Positions 34,597 through 50,300 are shown, counted from the stretch's first letter. The stretch is DNA of 64,000 bases from Cylicocyclus nassatus (GCA_958299035.1 CATQJL010000112.1:1844123-1908122); one strand, 5' to 3'. Numbers and translations are program-made. Notes: a model not told the origin generated them from the letters alone.

Positions 34597-35604
34597 GGCG
34601 ATCCGTAATTTCGAAGTAGCCTTTTAGGTTTGATACATACCTGGCGTCGAGTGTGTATACGCAGCGGTGGCAAGAACGTATTTGATGCGTATCGATTGCA
34701 GCGGAGTGACTCTGCTGCCTCACGCTGCAGCATCTAACGCAAAAGGTCATGTCCAAACCTAGCGACTCATTCTTGAGCAGCGCTGCTCGTGCTGATCAGC
34801 ACTGATCAGCGCTGCACTAGATCTTGCAGTTGAGTTATGCTCACTTTTCTGAGCTTATCTCAACCGCTTCGAGCTGCAAACAGCTGTTTTTGTTTGAATC
34901 TACCTATTTTTACCGGTTTTCAAGCTGCAATTAGCGCTTTAAAAGCAAAGTCCGTCTTTCTTGCATGAGCAAGTCATGAATGCAACTTAAAACCATCAAA
35001 TTAGGATTTTAGAGGCGGATATGGGAAAACATTGAAATAAGCCGGAGAGACATACTCCATGAAGATGAAGAGACTACGCTGCTCGTTGCTTTTGTCCATA
35101 CCTAAGCAGCGAGGTATGTATCAAGCCTTATGTGACTCCTTTACCACTGCAAGGAAAAGAAGGTTACAAAAAGGTCTTCATTATCGGTCAATCGCTTCTG
35201 GACGAGTTATGAGCGTTTCTGGAGTTGGAAGATTGAATCCGCAACTCGAACAAAGTTCGTCCAAGTTTGCTCAAATGATCCGGTGGTCATTATCAGAGCA
35301 CTTCATTCAATCGGAAACTTCTGTCCACTACACTCATACTCAACACTGCTCTATTTGAGCGCTGAAAAGACCGTAACGGTCGATTTTACCTAGATTCTGT
35401 GTTTATGTTTTGCTCCAAAAAGCTCATAACTCGGCGTCCAGAGGAGCTTGGCAGATAATGAAAACAGATTTGGACGCAGCGTTCAATATTCTTCAAAACG
35501 ACGTAGGAATCATTCGACAAGGCCAGTTCGTCTGAACGCCTCCCTTACTAGAAGTATGAAAGAAAGAAAAGAAATCGAGCCGTAGCGCGACGAAGATAAA
35601 AAGA

Positions 35605-35643
35605 ACCATTAGCAGTACGGTCGACTACCGTACTGCTAATGGT
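35605..35643. repeat. Perfect 17-bp-arm hairpin
   Basis: ACCATTAGCAGTACGGT is exactly inverted after the 5-base loop CGACT. Confidence 0.85.
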
Positions 35644-36379
35644 ACTTTACCGCTTAATATAGTGTGCTTGCACAGAAAGTGAAATGAGGTAGAATTTGCG
35701 CGTAAACAATAAGACGATTGTACGACTCACTGTACCTATAACTTCGACTCACCTGTGTTCATCGCTAATTGATCAACTCTACACGTTGTACATAATTCAA
35801 CTGTAGATAATTTTAGAGCCTATTTAACAAAGATACTTACGGTTACTAACCATGACCATTCGTAATGAAGTGTATATTGAAATTGCGTCTCTAAATGCTG
35901 GTTCGAAACTGCTTTCCCATACTGCGAAACGATAACCCGGATGAAATTACGATTATAGAATAAAGAGCATTACTGCGCAGGATCAGAATCATTAATACAA
36001 AATTTTTTTACCTTTTGAACTGCTGATTATGAATTAGTTAGTCTTAATACAACAGTAACTGTCTAAGATCTTCTTGAAAAGCATCAAAAGATGAACCAGA
36101 CCAACACTAGTGTTTTTATCTATCCAAAAGTCACAAATTCTCCTAGAGAAAACGTTAGTAAATTTGAAGAAGAAGAAAGAAGATCAATTCGCAGCTAAAC
36201 CATATTGATTTGAACTAGCGTTTCATGCATCTTATATTACACAATGCATTGGAGATGGCAAAGGTTTACCAAGTATCCTTTCCTTGTAAGGCATTGCTCC
36301 GGCCGCGATATTCGTCCCCAAACCATACCCCATCCCTGTATTTTTGGCGGGACTTGCATCGAGTTTGCTGTCGCGGGGA

Positions 36380-36525
36380 TCCATTGGGGCGGAGGAACGA
36401 ACACCTCGACTAGGCACCGCCTCCGCGAACTACTGGTCCTAATACGATGCACAACAGTAGAACGAAAGGACCAGCAATCCGCGGAAGCGGTGTGTAAGTG
36501 AGGTGTTCGTTCCTCCACCCGGATC
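36380..36525. repeat. Inverted repeat
   Basis: GGAGGAACGAACACCTC (about 36,391-36,407) is inverted as GAGGTGTTCGTTCCTCC (about 36,502-36,518), with further pairing of GGATCC and CCGCTTCCGCGG-type text inside. It is probably the core of a palindromic element whose ends I cannot define. Confidence 0.6.
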
Positions 36526-36762
36526 CACTGCCCTCTTGATGGTCCCTACGCAGAACCCTGCAACCCGATGCAGGTCGTTCGCTAAGTACAGTACTGGACA
36601 CGACCACTTAGAGCCCTATATAGATTGTCTCAACGTGAGGGTCACAGCTCTGAAAACGTGTCCTCTGGGCATTTTTCAAAGCCTCAGCGCGCTCCTCCGC
36701 TGTTAAGGCATGAGAGCCCAGAAGATAAGTTTAGAATCCGATTTGGAGATACAATGCCTCCT

Positions 36763-36935
36763 CACAGGGGCGCACTCAGCATTTCGGTTCCGGGGTTGGG
36801 AAGGGGGAGGGGATAAAGATTATTTCTGATGAAGGTGCGTGGCGTTAGACACACTCCGAAAAACTTTTTGGTGTGCTTCCCAAAATTTGCGACGGCACAT
36901 AACCCGGAAACCTTAGAAAAGGGGCGTAGCAAGCT
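36763..36935. mobile_element. Diverged hAT-type MITE
   Basis: GGTGCGTGGCGTTAG, CACTCCGAAAAACTTTTTGG and GTGCTTCCCAAAATTT keep the order of the intact copy at 12,653-12,819. The ends are degraded and no target duplication is visible. Confidence 0.55.
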
Positions 36936-38304
36936 ATGCTCCCGAATAAGTTTTATTATAGGACTGAAATAAATTATTAAAAAATTTCAAAAATTATTCA
37001 AACTATTTACCAAGTGTGGACAAGTCATTTGCACATTTTTATAAATAATGTAATCTTACAAAAATGCGACCCATTCTCGAGGGGAGGGGGACGGGTGGAG
37101 CACACTTACGCGTCAATATGGCTAGAGGCAACCTTTCCGATATAATGCAAGAGGCAAACTCTTTCACCCTACAAAGAAAGCTACATAATATAAGATTGAT
37201 AAAACTTTATTACGCTATGCAAGTAGAAGAGAAATGTATGCAACTGTATGTAATAATGTCGAACTATACAGCACAAATTTTTAATAGAAGGAGATGCGAA
37301 AAAAGAACGCACACACTTGCACACAAGCACACACATAAAAGATGGACGTGACCCCCAGAAAGTGATGTTGTTGTCAGTCACGTCTCGCAATCACAGACAA
37401 GTGTATTTTGACATTTTCTCTTTTGCTCTTTGCACGTATAGGAGTAAGAATCTGAGACTACAGCAAAACTATCTATCAACATCATTCTGAATATTGTCTC
37501 AAATTTCTACAGAACAGCAATGAAAACATTGTGGTAACATCCTAGCGAAGAATCGAACAGAAATCACTGATAGTCTTGTTTACCTAGAGCACGGAGACCT
37601 TGATACATCTAGTGATTTAATTACAACACCGCTCTTTTGGCCGAATAGCAGCAAAAGTTAAGGAAAGTTCTCGCTCGAGAGAACTGTTTTCTAGAAGACA
37701 AAAACGCAAAAGAGGACATCTGGCAAAAAAAATCTGTATGAGGGAAAAAATTCAAAAAAAAACAGGTCACCGATTACGAAAATCACAACAAAACATAGAG
37801 AACAATAAAAGAGGAAGGAAAGCTTACTCGTGGACATGAAATGAAGTAATGTACAGGGACGTTTAGCAGTTCCTATCTAAAAGGGGTACAACTGAAGGAG
37901 AGAAGAGACAAGAGATAGTTTGGAAACACAAACACATGAGATGCATCTGAAAAAGTACGAGACAATCTCTGAGGGCGTTGAATCTTACATCAAAGGACCG
38001 TACAGGCCAGAAACACTTGCACGGAAGCACATCTAAAAAGCTTTCTTATAATGAAAACACCAAATAACTAAAAGTCCATGAAAGCTCTCTGAAAGCTACT
38101 ACGCCAACTATCAGAATGGGAAAAACAATTACTTCAAAATGAAAAATTTCTTTCAAGATACCATGGTACAGGAAGTAACGTGGCAACTTTGAGCTTTCCT
38201 GTTTGTGTGTTCGATATAAAAGCAGTACACCCATAAACTATGCACTAAATATAGTAGCCAAAACTGAATCAATCAACCCTAGCCTACAAGAACTTACCAA
38301 TGAC

Positions 38305-41300
38305 TCAAATTCTTTCCTCCAATGGCTCGTTGTAGTACCATCTTTCATCCGAACCAAGTGAAAAATATCGCGTTTTCCAACGTTCACCAGTCTCGGCACG
38401 TTGCTTGGCTTCAGCTCTTTGGCGTTGTTCAATCATTCGTTTCGCCGTCGTTGCCATATTTATGCGATTTCTTAGAAGAGCAGCAGTGACATGCCGCCAA
38501 AGCCTGAATATTTCACATAGCCAAGAAACAGCTGCGGTTGAAAGAAACCAACCGCCGGCTTTCACGCTCGCCCTGTTGCATCACTGGTGTGCATTCCTTC
38601 TTCATTTCAGGTTCTGCCCGAACATCAATAAATAAATATTCTTCACCATTTGAAGGCTTTGCCATCATTACGTTGTTCCATTCACCGCGTATCGTCATAA
38701 ACGGCTTTTTAACACCTTCTCTGAATCGAAATACGTCTGCTAAGCAAAGATTCCATAAATGCGAATGATTTCATCTTTAAAAAACAAGATAGCTAGAGCT
38801 GTGTGCACAGAGCCTACCACCATGCAAGTAACAATAGCAATCCGTGGTAAAATCAAACAAGTTTTTGGTTTGCAAACAGTCGAGATTTCAAACATTATTC
38901 GGATAAGAAAAACTAGTATCAACGCTTGGAAAGAAAAACGGACCCACCTGTATAAACTGCCCTGGATCCTGTGCGGCTTACCACCAAAGAAAGGTTTTGT
39001 CAAAAAATCTATATCCGCATAGTAACCCGTTTTTTCACAGGTAATTTTAACCTAGAAGTTTTTCGATGAAAAATATGACTGAAAACATCAACAGGCATTC
39101 ACCTTTCCACCCAGCTCTACCCACGGAGTACTCATGATCGAACGCCCGTACCCGCTTGGAAACGTCACTGTATAATGTTCATCAAAATCATGCAAGATTA
39201 CCGTACCGCTGCCGATATTCGCGACACCTGTGGAAGAGTAGTGAACGGATTACGGATACGATAGTTCAACTAACCAATAGACAATCCCAAGAACGAAGAT
39301 TTTGTGTAAATATGAGCGTGAAATGAGATATGCTTGGAGGGGTGCTCAGCATAGAAAGCAGACACTGGAGGATGGTGGCTGACCTAGATTGTGCAACTTT
39401 TTGAGAAATGTATGTCCATCCGTGATCCAATGAACTGGTGAGAAACTATGGGTACGAAGAACATAGGATAATATAAACCTGTTCAGCAATGAAAGTCAGC
39501 TGGTTTTCATCTGATCCCGGAAAGGGTCCATCTTCAGTTTTCTTGCCGCTGCTACCGAGACCAGGCACACTGTAGCTAAAATTTCCAGAAGTTTAACTTG
39601 AAATCTTCCCGCCTTCAAAGCCATAAAAAGTGGCAATGATATATCAAGCCCAGCTACTGGAAGTCAAGAAAACGCAGAGCTTTACCGGCATCGGAATGTT
39701 TCTCCAAGTATGGGATTGTACGGCTTTTTTGCCACACCGCTTTTCCGAGCTGCATAGAACGCGTTTAGATAATACTTTACAACAGATCTGAGATGGATTA
39801 CTGATCAAATCAAGGGAATGCAGCAAATAACGCAACTTACACAAATCTCTCTTGCGGTGTTTCGAGATCGACGGTGGCTACAAAGGCATCAGGATGCGCA
39901 AAAAAATCAGCATACATTTCTAACAAAGATCGACGTTCAAGGATAAATGTAGGTAAAGTAACTTTTGTCAGGTCCATGCCGATACTGACCTGAAGCGGAG
40001 TGAAAGATTTTTATAGAAAAAGTCCATAGGTCATAATATGTGAAAGTGACATTACCTGGCTGAGAAGATGGACAAGCACAGATCCGTGTTCCTGTTGTAC
40101 ATTTCCTACATCGTGTTCTTCCGCATTATCGTAGATTTCATCAAAGTCTTCATTGGCATCACCAAAGTCGAAGCTTTCCGCCGCTTCTAGTGACATATCC
40201 TTCATCTGACCATCCGGTGTCGCCTCGTCGGTCTAGAGCAAAAGAAGCAACGTTGGTATGAAACAAAATGGAAGGAAGAAAAATAATGCTCTATTCATTA
40301 CAACTTTCAAATTTTAGCCTGCAGAGACATTACTGTCAATAGATTCAATCTTTACAACATCTTAATCACCAAATATGAGAAGGGTAGGTATGTACGTTTG
40401 TGCATTTAGATCATTTCAGCAAGCTAATGCTATAAAACATAGTAGAAAACATGTGCAGGAAATTTTCGCGCATCAATGTTGTGATCGACAAAGATTGAAG
40501 CGATTTCTAAAAAATATCGAAATAAAGTTCATTTATTCCACAGCTACTACTACAGCAGCTTCATGGAGACTATCCCATGTAGATTACAAGCAGCAAACAA
40601 TCAACCATGATAATTCCAAGCACTTTTTGAATTCCAAGCATTAGAGCGGAGATATTGCGACCTGCGATGTCAAACAAATTAGCGTAAAAAAAACGAGAGA
40701 CCTTTTCCACTTTTTTATTGATCTTTTGTTTGAACTTATTCACTCCAATTAGATTCTGCTACTATTAAATTGAGACAAAACGAGGAAATTCATGTAAAAC
40801 ATGGCGCTTTACACCGAAAAACCCTCAAGCAAATTTTGTTGGAGAAACGTTACACACACAAGTGAAATGCCTCTAAAATCTTTGGAAAATCGAAAACTAA
40901 TGCTCATCGCAACACCACGTGATATTGGTCCCCTTCACTTAAAACTAACTGAAAGCTGGATTCTATGATTCTATCCTTTCAAGAAAGATAAATGCGATAG
41001 GGAAAGCCGAGGAACGTGAAAAATGAGAGCGGGACAATAAAAACCAGAAACAGCGCCGTCAGAAAGAGAAAGTCAAATTTTGTGTCATGCAACTATATGG
41101 CTTAAAGTGGAAAGGAATAGTTGCAAGGGAAAAGAAAACACAAACACACACAGAAGGGATCTATTAGGTCGTGTAACAAGTTCTGTCCCATTTTTTGTTT
41201 TAGTTTCTTGGCAACATTGATTATGTTTGAGATAAAATGTATATGCTTTTGAAAGCTCTAAGTCTGCTCTGCAGGCTCATTTGCATCATTCCCCAACACA

Positions 41301-44300
41301 GCAGGAAATTGAAAAAAATTTTCATCATTGAAACAGAAAATCCAAAGAGCCGAAAAATCAATTTTCGACATCTTTTTTCCTCCAAATTTTTCTCGCTTTT
41401 CATTGGTAAAACTTGTTAAACAAGCTTGACAACACCAGAACAATCTAACAGACTTCCACACTTATTCTACAACTATTTGCATATGTTACCTTCCTTCCAC
41501 CGGCTAATTAATGACATTTTTTAAAAGTCGGCAAGGCAAAACTTTGTCACCGATGTTCGCCGTCTCGCGCACCCAAGCTGTGTGGCTCCCAAAATTCGAA
41601 CTTTGAGTATTTAACCTACAAATTCGATAATTTTGAAGCCACAAACCACCCCTTCTGTCTTTTCTGGATGATCCGCCTACTGTCTTCCCTTAGGATGTCT
41701 TCAGATGATGCCCAACACCAACGTTGAAAAGGCGTTAGAAAGAAGACTTTTCTAAAGTCTACAAAAATGATTTCCGAAAAGTTTCAGCACTTCTGAAGCG
41801 CACTAGAAGCTAGAGTATTCTTTGCTTACGTGTAGGAAATTCTTCGAGCTTATTCCTAGGCATTCTGACCAATTAAGAGGGCGACGTAACGTAGTTGTCG
41901 AAAATGGTCTTTTTTCGTGTTTGATTTTCCAAATTTGACGCTGTAAAACTTTTTCAAGTCATCTGATGTAGGAAACCGGGATGAAAGCAGTAAAGGTTTA
42001 GAGCTTTCAAATGTATACAAACAGTTTGCAGAACATCGCGCAAAATACTGAGAAAAAATCGAAAGAAAAAATGGGACAGAACTTGTTGCACAACCTAATA
42101 TTTACGAGGCAGCTCAGAATATGTGGATGTTAGTAGTAGCTCCGCAATGTAGAATAAAAAATTGCGACAGGTTCAGAAAGAAATCAGATAACGACACTGA
42201 TAAGCTGTTATCTGGCCAGGAGATTACGGAATGCAAATAAGACAACTTAGTTTGAGATTTAAAGCTATTACGCGGTAAGAAAAACTAGAACGTGTATCAG
42301 TAGCACTCATCTGTTCCAGTTTATCTTATCGCGTACTGACATGAGCGTAGAATTAACAGTTTTCAATCCACCAAAAAGACAAAATAGTTTTTCTAATCTG
42401 ATGAATATTACCGCAAGCTCAGCAGCAATAATAATGTCGGACGCACGTAAATCATAATATACATCGAATAACATTTGAAATCAAGCAGCTGAGACTCAAA
42501 TCACTAACCTTGTCCAAATCGATCAGCTCTTCGTCCGCGTCATAAAACTCTTCCTCGTCACTGCTGAAAGTGATCAGGTTATATAACGCACTAACTGAAA
42601 TTAATTTGCTGAGATAACCAACACTGCCCCAGTGCTGAGAAATTTATCATTCTTACTGTGCAAAGAAAATGATATCTTACAAGTGCTTTGGAGACTTCTT
42701 ATATAAACTCAAACGAACTCTTGTATACAAAGCTTTCAACCAGGAAAAGCACATAAATACCAGCGGCAAGTGATGCTGTAAAACGTTGCTCACATAGTGC
42801 TTCTGCGATAGAAAACAGAGTGCATGGAAAGCTTAGTGATTCGAAAGAAAAGCCAAGGATTCCCAAGATGCGGAATCCTGAGACTGGCCAAGGATAGAAG
42901 ACAATTTCATTACAAGTTCAACTACTCAATACAAAAAATATATGAGATTTCTGAAAATGTCATGCCGAAAGTTGTGAATAAGTTAACAAGAAGATGAGAA
43001 ACATTTTTGCAAGTGAGCGAAAAATATTTTTCTGTTCAAAGAAGAAGTGAAGTAAGCTAATAAAAACCCACAGACTAATAGGAAGAAAGCGCCAGGATAA
43101 AAGGACTCATGGAAAACGAAAGAAATCTTACAGAACACTCCGCTTCGGCGACGATGATCTAGAAAAATCATTTTTGATTCTCATGAAAAAAAAACAAGAT
43201 GTTTTTGAATAATTTAGTGAAGAATATATGGATAGCACTGCATGTAATGATTTTGAAAATTAGATGTTTGAAAGTTTGAATTAAGATGAATGATTGGTCT
43301 GTATGGGATGACGCTGACATGAGACAAAGTGAGAAATGCAAACGAAAATCAATAAATTCTCAGTGACAAAATCTGACGCATCTGTGCTCGGAAAAGATTA
43401 AGAAATGAAGATTTTCTAATAAATGTTTTTAAGTTGCTTTGATGATAAAACATTCGTACTCTACCATACAAATCAAACGTCTTTCGGATAAAATCGCAAA
43501 ATTATCGCCTTTGACATTGTATTCTTGGATGAGTCAAATGCATGAATCAATTACACGGCTTCTGAACAAACTAAACAAAGCGCTGCTCTACGCTATATAA
43601 TGGCATTAGCTAAGTACAAGGTGGACGGCACATGAATAGCCACTGGCAAACAGAGAAAAAGCACCCAACGTCCAAGAACCATACCGAATTTTATATGGAG
43701 CAGTAAAGGTGCTAATAAATCTTTGATAGCTAAATGAAAATAGCGAAGTAATACTGCGAAAATCAATTGGCTAGAATCAAATACCAAACAATGTGCAAAA
43801 GATTCAGAATTGTTAAGATATGAAATGTGCGAACACCATTCTCTGCTAGTAAGTAGGGCCATACTGCGCTAGAATACAGTCACCCTATGTAAGATATTCC
43901 CAAAAAACTACAGTGCAAAGACAGTTAATTCCCACGATCATATTTTTGTAGTACACACAAAAGTTCGACCATATCAAAAGCACTCAAGAACGACACTGAG
44001 ACACCTTCCAGATCTGATTAACGTGGGAGATAGAAATTGCAAAAGCAGAAAATAAATCAGTTTATAGTTGAGACTCAAAGCGTTCATTTTACAGATAATA
44101 TCAAAATATTTCCTGGTTGAAAAACTGGCTGTTCCAAGATAAACATAGGCCAAAAAACAGCTGCGAAAGGATCAGCGATCACTGGCAAGGTAAGTGCACA
44201 CTCTGTGCATCAAATCACAAACATGACACTTCATGATTCGCAGCCTAACTTTGTAATGATGACTCGCCAAATCCCGCGCTGTCATGCTTTGAATACGCAC

Positions 44301-47300
44301 GGATTGCAACCTCCCACACATGTCCGTGAACTGAGCACGAGAATGAAAAGGCCTCACATCTCTCTGTATGCATAAAAAACACCGAAGAGGGGATTAGCAG
44401 CTTTGAACTATACTTGTAGCGATTGCGGATCATTAAATCACAGTGGTAATTATTGCTCGGTTTAGTAACGCGTAAATAAAGTTTGGATGGTCATACTTTC
44501 AATGGAAATATAGATATCAAGATTATATCTTTCTTGAACAAAACTGCTTCAGAAAAGTTTTTTTCCGTCAACATATTGAAGATACGATGGTCATAAAAAA
44601 TGCGTACGTTGAATAAGCACGCTTTTATGACATCTGCAATTATCGACTCAAACTGGTTGAAAATCAATTGCTTGTCACGCAAATGCGGTAAATCAACATT
44701 CACGATGACTGACGCGCTCATAAAAAATATTGTCAATGACTGCTTTTGGCCCATGATGCGGATATGATCAAATGCGAATATGAAGTGTCAGAATCAAAAT
44801 CTCTGTTATTTAATCAAGTTATCGGGAAAGTCAACTAAACTCTGCTTTTACGTTCAAATCAAGATAGTAAGTAAACTTCCACGATTCTGTTTTTGGCCAA
44901 TTACCTTGTACTGCACAAACAACTACGGAAAAGGTGACTCCCATTCGCACATTTGACAGGATATGCATGGCAAAAGCTTAGCTCACAATAAATTGTAATG
45001 TTAACAATGAGGCAGCCATAATCCGAAAGGACATCAATTTTTATCAACAAAAATCGATTATGCGAATTGATTTCGTTTGGCAAAGTGACATTAAACTTCT
45101 GAGAAAGATTGATTAACAATAAAAAAAACATTGCAGCGATTGCTAGAATAGAGTTGGTGGTGACTTAGTGAGATTTATGGCTTACTAAAAAGTATTCATG
45201 AGAGAACTTAGCAGACAAATATTGGTTAAAGTAGAAAGATTTGATGGAATGTAATGAAAGATCACAAATTCGGCAAAATTGCACTAATCACTAGACAACT
45301 AGATAAAAAAAGAGCAGAGCAAAGAAAGCTTAGAACTTGCCTGGAGTAGGAAATAGGTGGCACGTACGGCGAATGAACTTTGCCTCGATGGCCCTCTTCT
45401 TCTGCGCCTAACTTTGACGACGTCGAAGCGTATCGATCGTTATCGGCGTCAAGTGTCTGAAAAATTGCGACATGGTAATCCACTCATCCGTCCACACAGC
45501 TGTTTCATCAATAATATGACTTAATTAGCGCAGTTTAGATGCTGCCACGACATATTTTTGAGAATTGGACACATTTTCACCGGTTTAGCGCATGCATTTA
45601 TCTTAGGGCTTTCTCTTTTTGTTTGCTTCTAGGTAATTCGTCAAAAGCCAAAAAGACAATAGTTATAAAACATTGCTATTACATGTTTGTACATGGTTTA
45701 CGAGTTCAATAAAATGGTGATTGCATATGAGTCACAAAAATACGATGTAATGCCGTGGATGAGACTTGTTACGCTTATATTGATGTGAATTCTTAGTAGC
45801 AGTCAACAACCCCCACCCATAAGGCTTCGCATGTAAGTAGCAACCCTAAACACTGCTCAGATAGAGGTACTGATTAATGTAGAACTTCAGCTGTCAGAAA
45901 AGCGCAAGAAGTACAGCTCTATCAATCAGTGCTCAAATGGACTGAACACACGTCGATTTGTTAGCAAGTATGCAAATAGATGAGTCTATACCAACAAAAA
46001 CTTGCATTATAAAGTAAACTGTAGCAAAGAATGATATTTGTTTGGCAATTAGAATGCAGTACTAACAAAAATTCGAGAAACGGCCGACTTCAGCTAGTAG
46101 GTGAGTGCTAAATGAAGCCTCACCCACTAAGATAATTTACAGAGATAGGCACTGATATAAATCAGAATATTTCTGCAAATCTGTAGCAAGAGAGCTACAC
46201 GATATGGTGCTGTAGATTTTTCATATCAAAACGGCCTGAGGTAAAGTCGATAACGTCAGACTGCAATAATTACCATTGCCCTGCCGACTATATTTGCGAA
46301 GATCACATGCTGTTGAGCGTGGATAAACAGGTTTCCAACGTTCACTGAGCACGAGTTACTTTTTACAAGCTTTTTTCTTCTATGTAAAAAAGGCAAAAAA
46401 CCGCTCTGCAATCAAAGATCAAACAAAACTGGGTCTCAAAAAATGGATGAGTTGAAAGAAGTCAAGAATATCAACAGAAACTGTTCCGCAACTGTTTAAA
46501 CGATTGTGAGCTGAGAAAAAACGGTAAATCAAAAACAGTTCGTGTATAAATCAGCACACATTTCCAAAGCAGATGGGGCATTCAATCGGTTTTTAAGTGA
46601 GAGCGCAGACGTGGCTGCTCCCTCGCAAAAACTCGCGTTCCAATAGGAGAGTGTCCACAAGCTACTTTTTAGCATTCGTCAATAGTAGCTACACAATCGG
46701 ACGTAAATATGCAAAGGAGCTCACAACAGCTCAAAACTTGGAGTAATGACAACTTTGTTGACAATAAGGAGAGGTACAAAAATTACCTTATCCGGTACAT
46801 CACCGGCCTCTCCGGTACCATGGTTGACATTCTCTTTATCATCTTTTCGAACCTCATCTGGGATTTCGATTTTGTTTCGCGCCATCTGGAAGCATTGGCT
46901 TTTAGAAAGCAGTCTTCAAATTTAGAAATGAAAGAAAAGGCAAAGAAGATGTCATAAAGACTTGAATGCAAAGTGAATGCTATCATCCAGCACTATATTC
47001 GAATCAATACTACAAGTGCACAGACGATTTCAAAAGCGAGAGCGACTCAATAAAATACAAATTATAGCAAAAATTGGATTCGAGCGCTATGAAAACACGC
47101 ACTTGAAGCAGATGCGATTAATCTAATACTCTGAAACTGGATAAAAGGTGAAGGGAGTTAGCCTCCTTCTCGAGCATTCATTTACAAACCTTGTTGAATG
47201 TCCAATAAAAAAACATAATGAATCAGTAGCAGACATTTTTTGACTTCAATTTGCATGCAACAAGTCACCTAATTCATAGTGATTTAGCGCAGGTGCTCAA

Positions 47301-50300
47301 CGAGCTCATTGGTACACATTTGTCCACACAAGAACTACTTTATTCAAATTAGATTCTCAAAACTTTTTCATGGCTGCAACTTTACGAAACAACAAAACAA
47401 CAACATGGTCATGGTCAGTCATAATTTATCGCCTTTTTATTGAATCTTGTTGAGTGAATAAACGATTTCTGACCTAACACCAACTGACTTGTTCTCCTTT
47501 CAAAGCATCGTAAAGGACTCGCTTATGTCTAGTACCTTTTTTTTCGAGTGACGAGTATGAGCTTTTCAGAAGAAAGGAAACAAGTTGATATCCACAGTAG
47601 AGGTGTTTAAGGAAATCATTGTAGGCCAAAAATTAACATGTAACACGCAAAACTCTGCTGCCCCTTGCGAACTTTAGCGGCCATGCGCATTATCCTGAAA
47701 CCAAATTTGTTTATTTCAAATACTAGCGTACATTACTACGTCCTCAAGTCGAAGACAAAACTCCATTGATTTATGGCAATCCCTGGCGAATGCGTTTTTG
47801 AGAGATTCAAATACTGCTATGCACAGAATAATTCATTTTCGTGGTCGATGTGGCGTCGTAGATATATTTATGCGCCAAATGTGGTCATATATCGCGTTCA
47901 TTGCAAAGCTGACGATTTCAAGACAGGAAACGTTTATGATATCCCTTTTCTCATTTATGACACAAATGACTCTGTTCGAGGAGACACCTATTCGGTGCCA
48001 ACTCTAAGAAGTACATATTTGGCAAATAAGCATATTGAAGTTCCCGTTCAATTGCACACTCGCTCCGCGAAAGATGTATGGACTTTCAGACAACACGTGG
48101 TCGTAAACAAACAACTGTTGCGATAAGAATCGCAGAGATCTATTGACTAAAGGTGTGCTGAAATAAAATAGAGAAGAACAAACATTTAATTTATGAGATC
48201 AAAAATAATGAGGAATTGTTCGCTTTTTTACAAAGTGTCACTGAGCAATTGCCAAATTTCGGCGATTAGCTTCACATTTCAGGAAGTCCTGAATATAAGA
48301 CCGCAACCAGATATAAGGCTATACATAGTACATACCTGCAAAAGAATGATGGCATGCTTGACCGTATCAAGTAGTCGGCTACTGGACGTGATCAAATCGT
48401 CCACATTTTTTCGATCTTTTTCCGAAACATGCTCTTTGAGTGCTTCGAGGCCTTTCACCTAAACATATGAGCTTCTATTTTGAGCCGTATTCAACTGTAT
48501 AGTAGCTCACAATCCTTAGTCCAGAAAAAATCACTATGGAACACAGTAAAACTTTTCAAAATTGAATTGGGTCCATTTGAAAAAAAAATTCAAAAACGAT
48601 GTCACACAAGCGTGTTTTTTATCCCGGAATAATCAACGAGCTCTCTTCAGAAACATCTTACCTGCAAAATTATATCGGATAAGTGATGATCTGCTTCTAC
48701 AATCTTATGTTTCAGCGCCTCCGACGCATTTTCCTGTTTCTTCGGTGCTTTCCTATATCCCCCACATTCACGTATGACTGTCTCAAGAGCTCGTACCCAA
48801 TGATTTCGTTCCTTTTCATCACGACCCTGAAAATCGATGTTCAAATTGCTGTACAAGAACAGAACATCTCCTTTCCGTTATGTCTGCCCTTCTTGATGAA
48901 TGCATAGCTTTTAGCTATCCTGCTATTACACCCCAGAGACATACATTGTCGAACGGAGTGCAAGACACCGCTTCTTTTCCGAAAACTCATTTGCACACGG
49001 GATGAGTCCAGTGAAACATCGCGAGAAACCAGTCTCGACCAGTGTTTGCAGGGAGATATCGCAGATGTTTTTATATGCAGTCAACAACGGGGAATCGATT
49101 GAAAAATAATATAAAAAGCAGCAAAATATTTTTGCTACGTGGTCATCGGATTACAATGTGCCATATGTTGAGACGCAGGCCCTCAAAGGTAGCAGACATG
49201 CAAAAACTGCATGATTCATATAGAAACTTAGACCAAGACAAAGTTGACGCATAGCAATCAATTCTGAGAGAGAATGCGCAACATTCGACTGTGATATTCT
49301 GAACTTGTTCCTGGCCTTTGCCTATTTCTACTTCACTCTTGCTACCGCTAGAAGTTTGGTAAGTAACTGGCGAACTCTGACCCAGTTGATATTGTGTGGG
49401 ATTGGTTTTTTGTTTTCTGCGCACTTGGACTGCATAAAACAAAAAATATCAAGATGAAATATTTAAAACCTAATTTCAACTTGTGCAACAAACAAACGCT
49501 GCATTTTTTTATTGATTTTGAACACAAAATCACACTGCGATTTCACTAAATTGGATTCCGGTAGGTGTAAGGTACAAAAAAATTATCGCGCTGAAATAAG
49601 TCAGTTGCAAGAACGAACTAGCGTGTAAAAGCCTCGTTCAAACGGTAGTTGAGAATTAAGAATATGTGTCGCAGATATCTGAACAAGGTGCACCGATCTA
49701 TACCCGGACAGTTGCGGGTTGTAAGACTGCAACTCCACAAGGTATTCGGAGTCACGCTCGCAAAACAGTTTGCCATGATCATGAGATGAAGGCAAACAGG
49801 GCATTAACTTGACTATGGATCAACAAATATATTGTTTAGCCGAGAATTATACAATTATATGTAAGCAGCATGATATGTAAAGTGAGATTATCAAATGCTC
49901 AGAATGACTAACTCTCTAAACACATTTAATTTGAGCTCACCTTCTTCCATTTCCACCTCATTGTCTGCACGATTCCGCCTCACCCGTAAAGTCAACGGGC
50001 CTAATACGCACTACGTATGTTGACGCTGATGAAGGAAGGAAAAATGGCTTTTGAGCTTGAAAATGAGCGAGATTAGCAATGTTGAATGAGTGATTCACGG
50101 TGAATCACGCTATGAATCGGATTAATAAAGATATCGTGATGAGAGCACGAGAAAGTAGTATAAAGCAACAATCTGAGTGAGTCGGTTCAAGCAGATGTGT
50201 AGCCAAAAAATGACTTAGCCTCAGAAATTAAAGATTCAAGATACAACATGAGTAAGGTGGCTTGGTAGCAATACAATGTGACTAGTCTCAGATTTCTGGC

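Noticed and set aside
38721..38736. Stronger-looking acceptor (TTAGCAG) for ORP9 exon 16
   Set aside because: It gives the wrong phase. The acceptor CGATTCAG at 38,721-38,722 keeps frame and matches the length of the human segment between the HRI motif and GEW.
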